NCBI GenBank assembly: GCA_038030265.1
Contig: CM075943.1
Location: 43,958,001-44,022,000 of the forward strand
DNA length: 64,000 bases
Direction of reading: 5' to 3'
DNA from: Corythucha ciliata
Lineage: Eukaryota > Arthropoda > Insecta > Hemiptera > Tingidae
Each line of letters opens with the position of its first letter. The first letter of the stretch is position 1. The notes beneath the pieces were generated by a model. It saw only the letters and a program-made list of their open reading frames with translations, did not search any database and was not told the origin of the DNA. The translations under genes were made by a program, and so were the position numbers. Below are positions 11,651-23,215 of the stretch, piece by piece.

Positions 11651-12575
11651 TGATTAAAACGAAAAATCTGGGAATATGACCTTAGAATCCAGAAAATTCC
11701 ACAAAAAACCGAGCATTTTGGCTCAATATCTTATCCAAAGCAAATACTGCGCGTTTGGCTCTTTCTAAAACCAAACATCGCAATTGAGTCTATTTAAAAC
11801 CCAAGTTTCGACCTCTCAAAAACAAATTTGATGCATTCAGCACGTTCAAATCCAAATTTGAGGAGTTTTTGATCGCTCAAAAACAAAATTTAGCTGATCT
11901 GGCTCTTTCAAACCCCTATTTCGCCGTCATGCGATCTTTTACAACCAAATTTCTTAGGTTATTTAGCTCTTTCAAAACCCAATATCGATGATTTCAGATT
12001 TATGATAAACCAAATTACACAGCGCAAGCTCTTCCTATAATTTTGGTTAGTGCGAAAAACTAGTTTGGTCCGTTTGAAGACCAAATGTCATGACTTTGAT
12101 CTTTTCACACGACAATGTTGCCATTGAAATTCGCTTTTCCTTTCCAAATGTCATGGATTTGGCTTCTTAAACACATAATTTACGCCGTTTCAAAGACCAA
12201 TTACACGTGGTTTTCCTCTTTCAAAAACAAAAAATCGTGGCTTTGCCTCTTTCTAAAATCTGTTCCGCAGCTTTGACTAATTCGAAAGCTTTTATGTTTT
12301 TCAAAGCCCAAATTTATGGATTTGGGTAGAAAAAGACAATTTTGTAATTTTGGCCAGTTACACGAATTTCCAAACGGAAAACCTCCGCATTCGTCTCCTT
12401 CAAATCCAAATTCCAGGCACGTTTGCTCTTTTAAAACCCGAATTCCCCAGAATATGCTCTTTCAAAAGCGAAATTTCGTGGGTTTGGCTTTTTCTAACCA
12501 CAATGCCGCCCGATCTTCGTTCTTCCATAACCAAATGTCTCGGATTTGGCTCCTTCAATAGCCAATTTCACTAAT
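11650..12575 (+). repeat. family C array, TTTCAAAACCAAATTTCG units
   Basis: Degenerate units of about 30-36 bp of the form GGCTCTTTCAAAACCAAATT then TCG-containing sequence. The same family occurs at 29.05-29.47 kb (reverse) and 29.75-30.48 kb (forward). Confidence 0.65.
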
Positions 12576-12649
12576 TTGTCCGCAAATTGGTAGTATCAAT
12601 TAATACTAAAATAAGTAATGCATGCGTAAAGTTGCTGCCCAGTTAAATC

Positions 12650-13160
12650 AGCTTAGCCATTTTCAGAGCACGAACTGCCTATTCTGCCATTTTGGGACGC
12701 GAATAGCAGTGTAGCCGTTTTTTGGTGACTAGACCACCAAGGCAAGGCGCGAATGGTCACTTTGACCATTTTTGACATGTGAATGGTCGATTTAGCCATT
12801 TTAAGTGCAGCAACAATAATTCTATTCAGATATTTCAAAGGTCACGAATAATAAGTTTATCCAATTTTAGGTTGCGTTAAGTCAGTTTGGCTATTTTTAA
12901 GCAAGCATTGCCTGTTGTCTGTTTTTAGCGCTCAAGCAGTCAGTTTAGTCATTTTAGGGCGAAACTTGTGAGTGCGGCCGTTGCTTGCTCGCAAATAGTC
13001 CGTCAAGCTAATGGAATGAATTATTGGCCATTTTGGCGTACATTTAATTGCGTGGATCATGATCTGTTCAAGGATTTTCAGAGCTGTGCGAATCGTCAGG
13101 TTAGCCATTTTTAGGGCACGTGAAGTCATTTCTAAAGTGAGAATTGCCAGTTTGGCGGTT
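12650..13160 (+). repeat. family B array, GAATGGTCAGTTTAGCCATT units
   Basis: Units of about 30-36 bp read GTGAATGGTCGATTTAGCCA then TTTT and variants. A second cluster is at 38.95-39.24 kb. The TTTAGCC piece resembles part of family A, and GTCAGTTT resembles family E. Confidence 0.65.
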
Positions 13161-13631
13161 CAGGCTAAAAATTAACCGAAGTCGCGACTTGGCTTTCCAG
13201 CAGGAAACCGCAATACTTGGACATGTTACGGCACTAACAATAAGTAGGACAAACCAAACATAAATGAAGATATTTTAGGTTTTTTTGTAAGTAATAAGAA
13301 CCGCACTTAACACCCCCTAGCTACTTGGAACTTGAGCTATAATAAGTATAATAGAATAGATATTGACTTTAAAATATTGCAGTTGTACCAGAATCTGATG
13401 GGTCCTTCAAGTCTTTACAGTAACTAAGGCATTAGTGAAATGATCTAAAATTTTGTGTGGAGAGACAAATTTTAAGATCATTTCACTGAAGATCTACAAC
13501 CTCCACTATCTCGCCCTCAAAAAACAATGACTAAGGCATTAAGTTCACTAAAATGAAACTCACGTTGCGAGAATATGTGTATAACACTCTTGGTCGCTTG
13601 GAAGAACTATTAATGAGTTCTGCTCAACAAT
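13161..13631. other. gene-free stretch with one small hairpin
   Basis: Contains an inverted repeat at 13434-13486: AGTGAAATGATCTAAAATTT against AAATTTTAAGATCATTTCAC. Otherwise nothing recognised. Confidence 0.5.
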
Positions 13632-14003
13632 GGGAACTTGCATGAATGGCCGATTTTGGAGAAAATTATACCGGTGAATTGCCACATGACTGAAGGATAT
13701 CAACGGTAGTTGCAGTCCGATTGGTGCATTTGGTGATTTTTAAATAAATTTTAAAGTTCTTCAAGAGGGGATAGATGTTACGAGGGGAAATGACGTCAAT
13801 GGCCACTTTTGAAGCATGTGATGAGGGAACTCTAAGGCGGTGTCCATACTGGGGCGATACGATATCGTTTCTACATCACTCTGACACTTTCCCAGTTGTT
13901 TCTATCTGTCCTAGACGCTGTTAATTTGCGTCGGAAATGTCGAAACGACATGTTCGACACCTAACATTTTTTGTTTACAAATAACAAGAAAAATTGTCCC
14001 CCT
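13632..14003 (-). mobile_element. interspersed repeat (about 236 bp family), interrupted copy
   Basis: Complementary to the copies at 19923-20160 and 36121-36354. It shares TGACGTCATTTCCCCTCG, CACCAATCGG and TTTGTAAACAAAAAATGTTA. The copy is split by an insertion at 13836-13960. Ends read GGGGGACAATTTTT and AAGTTCCCC, weakly complementary. No coding capacity. Confidence 0.75.
13836..13960. mobile_element. 125 bp insertion inside the interspersed repeat
   Basis: The sequence is absent from the two other copies of the host repeat. CTAA lies on both sides (13832-13835, 13961-13964), consistent with a 3-4 bp target duplication. The ends GGCGGTGTCC and GACACC are only partly complementary. Probably a small DNA transposon. 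Confidence 0.6.
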
Positions 14004-14576
14004 GAAAATGTGTCTTACCTTCATTAAATTACCTTTGACGTTATCATATATCCACTCAAAATTCGCTCTTAAAAAATCCTTGATTGATTTCAATGTTGAA
14101 TTTGAGCAATAGCATTGTGGAAAAGCCCTCTTCAAGAAACACCAGTGCTCAAAAAATGTGCAACTTCCTCATTGTATTTTTTTTCTCCTTTTCGCTATAC
14201 AAGTTTCGGGCACTGCGCCCCATTAACGATCTCCAGCGACTTTAATCAGCATGTAGCGTCAATCATCACAAGACATACCCACAACGCCAACATTCACCAA
14301 TCGACTCAGTGTTTTAAACAAATTGAAAGAACTATTTCTGGCAACGACTTAGGCTTTATAGGATTCAGGTTGAAGAAGTGCCAGTCAAAGAGAAAACTAA
14401 TGGATGCCCGGAGCGAAGCGAGAAGCGTTAGCGTATCTCAGGAAGATAAGACTTATACCGGAGCCAGAGCCGAAACATTGTTCTTGACGAGACTTAAGCC
14501 CAGGCTTCACAAAGTGAGGAAGAACTCTGGAATAAAGCTCCTTAGTGTCCACGACGGCGCGGCGCCGCCCGGATTA
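14004..14576. other. stretch with a 155-codon open frame of unknown meaning
   Basis: An open frame at 14115-14582 (plus) would encode 155 residues, basic in its second half (CQSKRKLMDARSEARS region). I recognise no family, signal peptide or membrane segment. The left end overlaps repeat flank. It is the longest unexplained frame of the window but remains compatible with chance. Confidence 0.2.
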
Positions 14577-14663
14577 GTGTAAAACGCAGTTTCTGAGAAG
14601 GCTCGTCTGACGAGTCGTTCTTGTGTAAAACGCTGTTTCTGAGAAGGCTCGTCTGACGAGTCG
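14577..14663 (+). repeat. 46 bp tandem duplication
   Basis: A 41 bp unit, GTGTAAAACGCxGTTTCTGA continuing to CTCGTCTGACGAGTCG, occurs twice, 46 bp apart, with one mismatch. Each unit contains the near-palindrome CTCGTCTGACGAG. Confidence 0.85.
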
Positions 14664-17071
14664 CACATCAATTCGCTCAAAGCTCGGTAAATTTCCATCG
14701 TCTCACAGAGACAGACTCAGGAAATCAAATACATAATTCAATTGCAATAAATCACTTTCAAATAAATGCTTTTAAAACAGTGCACAAGTGTGAAATCGAC
14801 TCGAATACCTCTAATCAGCTCAGCTCGTCGAGCTAAAACTCCATCTGAGTAGAAACAAGGCGAAAGATGGAGCGTGACTACAGTCAAAGTGATGAGACGA
14901 AAGACGAACGGCCGTTGTCAAATTTATATTTGACATAAGGTTGTTAATTCCATTCATTCCACCCTCACTAGTCGTTACAAATCACCCAAGAGATTTTATT
15001 TTTATTTTTTTCCTTCAGGTCGTATTTTATATAATTTAACTGCCTCAGACTGGGAGTCAGGCGGACGGTTTCTTCTCTGCATAGCATAATATGGACAAAG
15101 GCGTAGGTAGAAAGTACCGCACAATGGTTAGAAAAGGGATTCGGATACCTCAACCGTTTTTTTCCTTTCCCTGAATCGCAATACGGGAAAAATATAACTT
15201 AATTTCAATACTTTTTTGTTGAGCTGTATTAGAATTTTACTGGCGGGAGGAGAAACCAGGAAGACCCCTACAGTTCTGGAGACTAATATTTTAGTGGCAT
15301 TACCATATCCCTGCTACAGTAACGAAGAAGGTTTGCGGTAAGTTTTTTTTTCTCGAGTCCGCACACCTTTCAAAAGATGTGCATTTTCTACCTGGCACAT
15401 GAAGAATTAGCAAGGCGAGGGAATGGGGAAAAGGACAACGTGAATCCGTTTGCCTTTGGTGGGTGGTTGTGATAAAGTATATCTAATTCGCAATGACATC
15501 TTTTGGACCATTAATTTTCACTTCAATTTAGTTTCTGATAAGACGATAATCCTATCGTAAATAAGTACTCTATTCACCCGTCGTGTCGAACCAAGGCTGT
15601 TAAAGAACACGCGGGTTTCAACCGATTCCATCCTTAACCCGATCATGCAGGAGAAAAATGATCGCTATCGTTCAAGACTAACTAATTACTCATACTCGAG
15701 TCCGCTGGCAGTTTAGTCATAAGATTTTTTTTTTTTTTGTCGCAGGTTACAAAGTAATGCATTGGTTGCAGTAAACATGCCACAAGAAAATGAAAATCGC
15801 AAGTCAGCTGGAGGGGCGACAACAACTTTCTTCAAAATTAGGAGACCTCGACATGAACGCACGTTACATATTTACATCCAACGCATTCTCGCAAGGCCAC
15901 CACGCCAAGAAATTCATCGTTTATCCTAATCACTCGGCAGAAATCGTTACTCGTACTTCTACAATATTAATGCAATGCGTCTATAAAAAACGTCACGAAT
16001 GACGTGAAAAACAGGAAACCGCTAGTTAACTTTGGGGTGTCTTATTTTTTTTCTAGTCACCTGATTTCATTGATTTTTTTTTTTTTTTTTAAGGAAATCA
16101 ATGTAATTACATGACTGTACATTCGTCATCAAGTTGTACCTAAGTAATGATTACCTATGTATTCTTATGTGTTTTTATGACAAGCATGAACCTATGAGGC
16201 TCTTTTCTTCAATACATCTACAAAATACTGTTCGATGTACAAGACTTTTGTTGTTGTTGAACTTGAAATGTTTCTAAAAGCTAAACTGGGCATCCACACC
16301 GCTGACGATTGGTCATTTTTTTTTTTTAGGTGAATTGCTAGAGTGCTCATTTTCTCTCGCGCATAAAAAAATGAACCAGAAATTTAGAACCAATTCAATT
16401 AAGTCATTTGTATGAGAAGTACAAATTTTCATGTTGAAAAGGTGAGATTTAGAGAGTATTTAAGTGAATACGAAGGAAAGGACTCATACTGTACAGAATG
16501 ACATACGATCAACACGGATCTGGGATTTATTCCCACGACACAGAAACTCGAGCAATCAAGTTTTCTTTTCAAGTCCCTAATTGAACTACCTAATTAAACT
16601 TGCAATTTTTTCAACATGTCCGACTTAAATGCCTTTCCATTCGCGGTTGCCGTGCCGCTCAACTAAATCAGTTTCATACGTGAATAAATTCAAAAAAAAT
16701 ATGTTCACCACCACCTTGAGGATACGGTCTGCCGGTGTAAGACCGGTCCTATTGGGACTCTCTGGCTCCAGCCACAATAATACTTTTTCTTCTTCTTCTT
16801 CTTCCTTTTCTTCTTCTCCATCTTTTTCGAAACGTTCATCACCCTTACAAAAGCCAGGTTCCCTCGTCTTTTTTTTTTTTTTTATTCTCTCTCACCCAAA
16901 ACAAGTTTAACTGCGTGTGAGTGAGCCTATTATACACTCGAGTTCCTCCAAAAAGTGAAAAATGTAGGCTGATAAATGATGACAGATGATGAAGAGGAAG
17001 GGTCCAATTTAAGGGTGCCAGTGGGAATTTATTAATTTCATTCAAACAAACACTAACGTTTATGGGAATCC
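14664..17071. other. 2.4 kb gene-free, apparently single-copy sequence
   Basis: No arrays or MITEs are seen. It has several T-tracts (15726-15738, 16075-16090, 16870-16883) and a TTC-rich microsatellite at 16786-16816. Open frames are short and unlike known proteins. Confidence 0.35.
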
Positions 17072-17075
17072 TTAA

Positions 17076-17273
17076 AGGTGCGTTTACACTGAAGTGTCGC
17101 GCTACACTTATAGGCTTGAAATTCAGTGTCAGACACTCTTAGGTGTTAGCACAAACTTCCAGAAATTTTTATCAGATTCTGTACAGTCAATATACATAAG
17201 TCTGACACATTACATTTATGTCGAGACATAAGTGTCGCGACATAAATGTCGGATGTTCAGTGTAAACGCACCC
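17076..17273. mobile_element. MITE, AGGTGCGTTTACAC family, copy 2
   Basis: A full-length relative of 1653-1854, with the same ends (AGGTGCGTTTACACTGAAGT ... CAGTGTAAACGCACC) and the same internal GTGTCAGACA segments. TAA flanks both ends (17073-17075, 17274-17276), again pointing to a 3 bp target duplication. Confidence 0.8.
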
Positions 17274-17276
17274 TAA

Positions 17277-17700
17277 CTTTTTTTAAACAGCGCCCTCATC
17301 TCGACACTACGCACTTTCACCCAATAAAATTGATGATAAAAATCATAGCCATTCTAATTGCAAGGAATCGAATTAAATACATATATGATTTTAGTTAGGG
17401 CGCTACGCCAATGTTTCTGTACTGGCGTAGGAAAGGTTTTATGTAGGAAAAAGACACTCTGGGATAAAATGTTCAGTTATATGGTGGAGCCAGCAATTTA
17501 TTTGGGTGAAAATTGCCAAAGGAACCAGTCTGCTCGTGCCACCCAGGTCTCCCTGAATCTCTAAGTTAATAATACATTATTAGAGCGTTTTCGACCGTTT
17601 TGGCACGTTTTCCGCAGCGAGGTCATCGGCATAATAGGCCACAGCCGCTTATTTCTACGGAACGTGAACTGGTCCGCTGTCCGCGAAGTTGTCAGAAGAC
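17277..17700. other. gene-free stretch
   Basis: Short open frame at 17358-17564 without recognisable features; nothing else seen. Confidence 0.3.
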
Positions 17701-18290
17701 ATGAATTAGCACTTTTCTTCATTTAAGAAGTAAAGAGGCTTCTAGAATAGCAAATAAGCGCTTTTCCTCAATTATACCTGTGAAGTTGCTCCCAAATACC
17801 AGGAATTGGAGTTTTTTTTAAATTTTAGTCGCGAATTGACAATTTTTTCAAATTTTAGCCGGACCTTGGTAGGCTGCTTTGAAGATGAGATAATCAACTA
17901 AAACTAACGACAAGGCAAAACGATGCATTTGCGGCCACATTTGCAACATTTACGGATAAATGTATAAGAGTTTGCAAAGTCGGGTCCTAATTTGAGAAAG
18001 AATTACAAGTTTTCTTGCTGAATGTCCACGAAATTGAAAGTTTTGGATCTTGGGTTATTAATTTATGCGACATTGCTAGTTCAGGGCCTTAATTCAAGAA
18101 AAATTACAAGTTTTGGGGACTTTTTCGTGGCGGCAAATCCAATATTCTAACCGGCTCCAACATGCAGAGCCCAGAGCCTGAAATTTCAAGTCCCATGGCC
18201 GAATATGCCCGGCAATGCGACTTTCGAATTCCTGCGAAAATGCTTGTTTCGGATCTTAATTTCGGATACATGGCAAATTGGAGGGGGTGG
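17700..18290 (+). repeat. family A then family D arrays
   Basis: Family A units lie at 17700-17870 (AATTTTAGCCGGAC, GAATTAGCAC). Family D-like units follow at 17930-18290 (GAATTACAAGTTTTC, GAAATTGAAAGTTTTGG). The two families abut here, as also at 47.3-49.1 kb. Confidence 0.6.
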
Positions 18291-18379
18291 GGGTTGTGGC
18301 CGAGCTTCCTAAGCCTGTTGAAACCAGTGATCCCATCCCATCACCTAAATGTCACTATCCGTTGCGTTCATTGTTGAGA

Positions 18380-19570
18380 CGAATGCGCTGGCGGCTCAGG
18401 AGAATGAGAAAGCGCAAATTCGCGAATAAAATAAAGAAAAAGCACTAATTTAATACCGTTTTTCATTTCCATAAAATTCTGCTTCGAAGGTGAGCATTCT
18501 ACCCGTCTTCTCTGAATTATATCATATGGTAACGGAGAAGACGGGTGGAAATTTTAGCGGAATTTTATGTAAATGGAAAACGCCATAAGGCTGATTAAGG
18601 AAACACGCTAATTTGAGGCTAAAGTTAACGTAAATGCCCTAATTCGCGACTAAAATTATTATTTTAAAGCGCTGATTCGAGGCTAACATAGAGAATGCCC
18701 GCTTATTTCCAACTAAAATTGAGAAAGTGGGAAACGCTAATTTGCGCTTTCTCCGGATGAGGCAAACTCATGGCTAGTGAAAATTCATCGCAAAAAGGGG
18801 AAAACTCGCCAAATCGCAGCTGAAATTAAGAGAAACGCTAATTCAACATTATTATACATATGAATACCTACATCACGAATTCACTGCTAAAATGTGCTGA
18901 TTCACAGCAAAATTGAAAAAATCGCTAATTCGCTGATAAAATTGCGAAAAAGCGCTAATTCATGGCCAAAAAAGAGATAATTCTAGACTAGAATTGAGAA
19001 AAAGCCCTCATTCAAAATCAAAAATTGAGAATACGCCAATTCACGATTTATGGTGGCATCATTAGTCGCCGAAATTGAGACGAAGCGTTAATTCGCGGCT
19101 AAAATTGAGAAAAAGTGATATTTAATGGCTAAATCGATGAATACATCGCTAATGATTCTCTGCGCGAATCTAGAAAACACTGATATGCTGCTGAAGTGGA
19201 TAAAATGCGCAAATTCGGCATTCGAGGCTAAATGGAGACAAGGAGCTGATTCGTGGCTAATTGATGCATAGAGCGAATGAATTCATAGCCAAAGTTGTGA
19301 AAAATCGCTGACTCAGAGCTAAAATTACGAAATTCGTGATTTTTATAGGCAAATTCCTGGCTATATATGGGAAAAAGTGCTAATAATTCATAACTGAATT
19401 GAAAAAAAATCGTTAATTCGCTGATGAAATTGAGAAAAAACGCTAATTTGCGGCTAAATTAAAGATAATTAAAAGCTCTGATTCGTAGGCAAAATTGCAG
19501 GAGGGCAAATTTGCGATTTTTACAGCCAACTTCACGGACAAAATTAAGAAAAACCCATAATTTAACGCTG
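18380..19570 (-). repeat. large family A array, reverse orientation
   Basis: More than 30 diverged units of AATTCGCGGCTAAAATTGAG plus AAAAAGCGCT. The array is interrupted by the MITE at 18456-18583. Confidence 0.75.
18456..18583. mobile_element. MITE of the CATTTGCATAAAATTC family
   Basis: Arms TTTTCATTTCCATAAAATTC and AATTTTATGTAAATGGAAAA; inner arms ACCCGTCTTCTC and GAGAAGACGGGT. Inserted in a family A array. Related to 28820-28957 and 5847-5980. Confidence 0.75.
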
Positions 19571-19670
19571 CGTATAAATCATATTCCTTGTTTGTTTAGT
19601 TTAGAGACTGAGGAGTATCAAGGACTTTACCATCCCAGATCCTGATAGGTGTAGTTACGTCAGTGATTAA

Positions 19671-19810
19671 GGCCATTAGTATTAATAGTCGTCTCTCAGG
19701 CTGAGTGTTCACTTATTTCGGCTCATATCAGATGATTCACTAGTTAAAACGACAGATTTGAAGTCGCTTAAGCAAATACTCAGCTTGAGTGACGACTATG
19801 AATACGCCCC
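19671..19810. mobile_element. inverted-repeat MITE, about 140 bp
   Basis: Left arm GGCCATTAGTATTAATAGTC then GTCTCTCAGGCTGAGTGTTC. The right arm AATACTCAGCTTGAGTGACG then ACTATGAATACGCCCC is imperfectly complementary, so the element is old. Confidence 0.6.
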
Positions 19811-19922
19811 AAAAATTGGGCACAACAACACTTGGACAACAACCAACAAACAAGACTTGGATCAATCAATGGGGTACTTGCACATTTTTTAAGCATTGGT
19901 GTTTATTGAAGACGAATTTGCA

Positions 19923-20160
19923 GGGGGGCAATTTTTCTTATTTGTAAACAAAAAATGTTAGCGTCCTCTCACATGCTTCACAAGTGACCATTGACGTCAT
20001 TTCCCCTCGCACCATCCATCCCCTTTTGAATAAATTTGAAATTTATTTAAAAATCACAAAATGCACCAATCGGGCTGCAACTACCGTTGATATATTTCTG
20101 TCCATGTGCAAATTCGTCAGTATACTTTTTTCCCAAATCGGGCATTCATGCAAGTTACCC
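19923..20160 (+). mobile_element. interspersed repeat, about 238 bp, copy 2
   Basis: Collinear with 36121-36354 and with the complement of 13632-14003, for example CATTGACGTCATTTCCCCTC. It has no insertion at the site where the 13.6 kb copy is interrupted. An open frame across it is accidental. Confidence 0.75.
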
Positions 20161-20260
20161 ATTGGGCGATTTAATGGCCAAATAACCAACTTCAGCGTCG
20201 TTAATAATTACAATTTTCGGGCCACGTTATTATAGGTCGTTATAGTTTATAGGTAGTTTC

Positions 20261-20443
20261 GGGGGGGGGGGGGGTTATTATAGGTCTGTTCCTGCTTGGT
20301 TGTGTGTGCTTGGAACATGTTCAAGGCAGAGTTGCCATATGGGAACAGCCAATAAAATTCAAGTTGATCTAATTGTATTGGCTTTTCCCATGGCAACTCT
20401 ACTCCGAACATGTTCCAAACTCCTTGATGGAACATACCTATTA
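20261..20443. mobile_element. G14 tract and inverted-repeat MITE, TAGGTCTGTTCC family, copy 1
   Basis: A run of 14 G lies at 20261-20274. The element then runs from ATAGGTCTGTTCC to GGAACATACCTATTA. Long arms contain GGAACATGTTCAAGGCAGAG and its complement, with AGCCAATA in the centre. A second copy is at 44148-44302. Confidence 0.7.
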
Positions 20444-20978
20444 GGAAGCAAAATTGGCAATATTTTCGGCCAAGTACCTTGTTCATTGGTAAGAAAAATC
20501 AATATTTTTGTCTCCGAATGTTCGGGCTATCCTGGTTAAATTGCAGCGAGTGTCAATTTTCTGGAATTGTTTGGGCAACGTTCTGAACGTTATATTTATA
20601 TTTATTATAAGAAAATTATATTTTCTTGGCATGCAGAAGGGTCGAGGAGGGGCCGCGTTATTCGGCCAGAACTTTCAAATTCAATATGATTAAAACATTT
20701 ATGTGATTGGGAGATTTTTGTTGTCAGGACTTTTCCGTATTTCGAACTTTTTCCGGTTAGGAGTGGCCCTAGCAAAGCCGCATCCGTTTATCAAGAGGTA
20801 GACAGAATAAATATTATAATATTATGTTCATTTTAAGGCTTTTTCTAGGTAGGCATTCTTTATTATTACTTCCCGAACTATTGCACGAGATTTTTTGGCC
20901 CGGAGATATTCTCGGCCCGGCCGAAGATCGAGTCCTAGACCCGGAGATTCCGGACGAAAACCGGAGATCTGGCAACCC
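20444..20978. other. gene-free stretch
   Basis: AT-rich, short frames only; a CCGGAGAT-rich patch lies at 20895-20970. Nothing recognised. Confidence 0.3.
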
Positions 20979-21107
20979 TTAGGCCCGCCGCAAATTGAGC
21001 CCATGCGTGGGCCACCCAAGCTCAAAAAACAGTTATAAGACTATTCATTGTCACTGTTTTTTGAGCTTGGGTGGCCCACGCGTGGGCTCAATTTGCGGCG
21101 GGCCTAA
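20979..21107. mobile_element. near-perfect foldback, 55 bp arms
   Basis: The left arm at 20979-21033 starts TTAGGCCCGCCGCAAATTGA. The right arm at 21053-21107 is its complement with one mismatch (ATGCG against ACGCG). The loop is 19 bp. The arm identity suggests recent insertion of a MITE. Confidence 0.75.
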
Positions 21108-22240
21108 CAGCATGTTGGCGGGGCTTTCCAGGTGAATAAGTGTATGAACAGTTTCTTTGTGGGGGGGGGGGGTTGAGCTCAAAATTATTGTGTGCGTCAG
21201 AGTTTGAGAAAAATTCAAGAACAATCTCGACACATCATGTAAACAAAAACAAGCATGACTGTCTTCATTGAAGCTGAGCCGTGCACTCTCCAGGATCTTC
21301 TTGGAGCCCAATATTTTTCCAACTAGGAACTGCAAACCTTCAGTTGTATTTGCAAAAAAGGCAGCTTCATGAAGTGAATTAGCCTAAACTTTCTTCTTGA
21401 AAGAGACCCAGACTACTACGTCGTTTAAATGTACACGTTTCCTGAACGACAAACGCCTGGTCAGACGTGGTAAACAAGCTACCCCCTCCTTTCCAATGAA
21501 AAAATTGGAGTGAGTTCCAAAACGTTGGGACGTGTTTACATTCCTTGCGTAAAAAAACAAAAACCATTTTAATTACATTCAGATCCAGGAAGCACAGGAT
21601 TCATATTTTGATAATCAGCTTTTTGGCTTCAGGAATTCCTCATGTTTCCTTATTCGCCTTGCTGGCAGGAGTTTAAAAGTGTTTACACTAAATAATCCCA
21701 CAAGATCCGGCTGGGTTGATGACGATAAATCTTAATAACAATAAAAGGAAAAAAAAAGTGTCCGGATCGGAAAACTCACCTTGTTAAAGGCAACATAACC
21801 ATGAAGAACAAGAGAGATGATCTTACTGAAACTTGGGTGAATGGCACACAAGACTCACTAAGATTAAACCGTATAACTGAGCGCGAAATCTTTAAACAAT
21901 TAAAATACTAGAATAAAGGGGAGAAAAATAAAATCTAGGGGATCCGGAACAAAAAAAAATCACTCGTTTTCCAACTACCCACCCCAGGCCAGGCGGACTC
22001 TTATTTACTACCACATAGAACCTAGACACAGTTCTGCCATTTTACTCCCCGTCGGAAACAGCTGGCGCACCACGAGCACTCTACCGGTCAACTTGGTAGC
22101 TACGAGCGGCCGCTTTCAATCCAAACTATGTGCTACGTTCCATGGATTTGTAAATTAAATTACTAATTGGAATTGAAGCAAAGTACCTACGTGGGTTTTA
22201 GGGTGATACCAATAAAATGAGAACTCAAGTTTAGAAAACG
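21108..22240. other. gene-free stretch upstream of the RpL34 3-prime end
   Basis: Contains a G12 tract at 21161-21172 and short open frames without known domains. On the minus strand a short frame ends in AACAAG followed by GTGAGT near 21777. I could not extend it into a gene. Confidence 0.3.
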
Positions 22241-22286
22241 ATGTTTAATTGATAAAAAGCGAGCAGTTTAAATCGTCCCTAGCACT

Positions 22287-22781
22287 TCACTTGGCGGATT
22301 TAGCGGCAGGAACTTGATGCGCCGCTCTGAGTACTTTTTGAACGATCTTTTGCTCCTCTATCAAGAACGCACGAACGATCCTACAAAAAATTAAATTAGA
22401 TACAAGGGACTTTTTCATAACAAACCCCGCTCGGCTGCTTACCTCTCTTTGACACATTTATGACAAAGAACACCGCCGTAAGCACGTTTCACCGTTTGCT
22501 TCCTTTTGCAAATACGCGCTCGTTCCATAGGTCGTGCAGGTATGATGCCTCTCAGTTTCTCCTTGCACTGACCGCATCTTGGGATACGCCTGGGTTTCTT
22601 CAGGTAGTGGTAAACTAGACGACCTCCAGGGGTTCGAACGCTGGCGTGTTGAAATTAAATATCGCGTGAGCGATCAGGACACGTAAAAGCCGGAAAAATA
22701 GAGAAAATTAACTTACATTTGCCTCTTGTTACTCTTGGTATTGTAGGATAACCTACGTCGGTAGGTCAGACGTTGAACCAT
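22287..22781 (-). CDS. RpL34: 60S ribosomal protein L34 (eL34)
   Basis: A structural protein of the large cytosolic ribosomal subunit. Three coding exons on the minus strand, 22717-22781, 22443-22640 and 22287-22380, give 118 residues, the usual length. All junctions are GT-AG and the frame is kept. Visible signatures are the start MVQRLTYRRRLSYNT, then RTPGGRLVYHYLKK, PRCGQCKEKL and the paired cysteines YGGVLCHKC, and near the end RIVRAFLIEEQKIV. The cysteine pairs fit the known zinc-binding site of eL34. The coding introns are 76 and 62 bp. Upstream, an acceptor CAG at 22801-22803 and a donor at 22933-22934 indicate an intron in the 5-prime UTR. An ATTAAA at 22244-22249 (minus) is the likely poly(A) signal. 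Confidence 0.97.
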
Positions 22782-22800
22782 TTCCGAATTGATTCAAAAC

Positions 22801-22970
22801 CTGAAATAAACAGGACTTAATTGAGAATCGCGGTATTTTCGGCCAGAAAGTCAAGACACACAATAATCTCAGGGATTCGTAAGAATTAAACAAGATAAAA
22901 TTGGATAAAGTAAAATAAACTCGAACACACTTACAAGGAGTTCAAGATGTACACACCAAAAAGGGAGGTT
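22801..22970 (-). promoter_or_regulatory. RpL34: RpL34 leader: 5-prime TOP-like start and UTR intron
   Basis: The minus strand reads CCTCCCTTTTTGG at about 22956-22968, a terminal oligopyrimidine-like start typical of ribosomal protein mRNAs. A short leader exon (about 22935-22968), a GTAAGT donor and a TTTATTTCAG acceptor follow. The TSS position is inferred. Confidence 0.5.
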
Positions 22971-23215
22971 CTATAACACATCAAAGTTGTGAGAAGGTTC
23001 TTTTAGATATCTTCAAAAAACCTCTACAACCGAATAATTCAACTATATCTGAGAATTTAACATTTAAATTATTCACAAGTTCCTCAAACAAACGATTAAT
23101 AAATGCATATCCGGAGTTTCAGTCGTATTTTTTGAATTTGAACTCACGGGAAACCAAATTACTACAGAGCGCTGCAGTCGACAGGCGCCCAAACGCCTGA
23201 ACCGCCTGATGAGTA
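22971..23215. other. RpL34 upstream region
   Basis: AT-rich, then CAGGCGCCCAAACGCCTGAA near 23180. Presumed promoter region of RpL34; nothing else seen. Confidence 0.35.

Noticed and set aside
21740..21830. A minus-strand first coding exon ending AACAAG with a GTGAGT donor near 21777
   Set aside because: No acceptor-flanked continuation with recognisable protein was found downstream on that strand; donor-like sites of this strength occur by chance.
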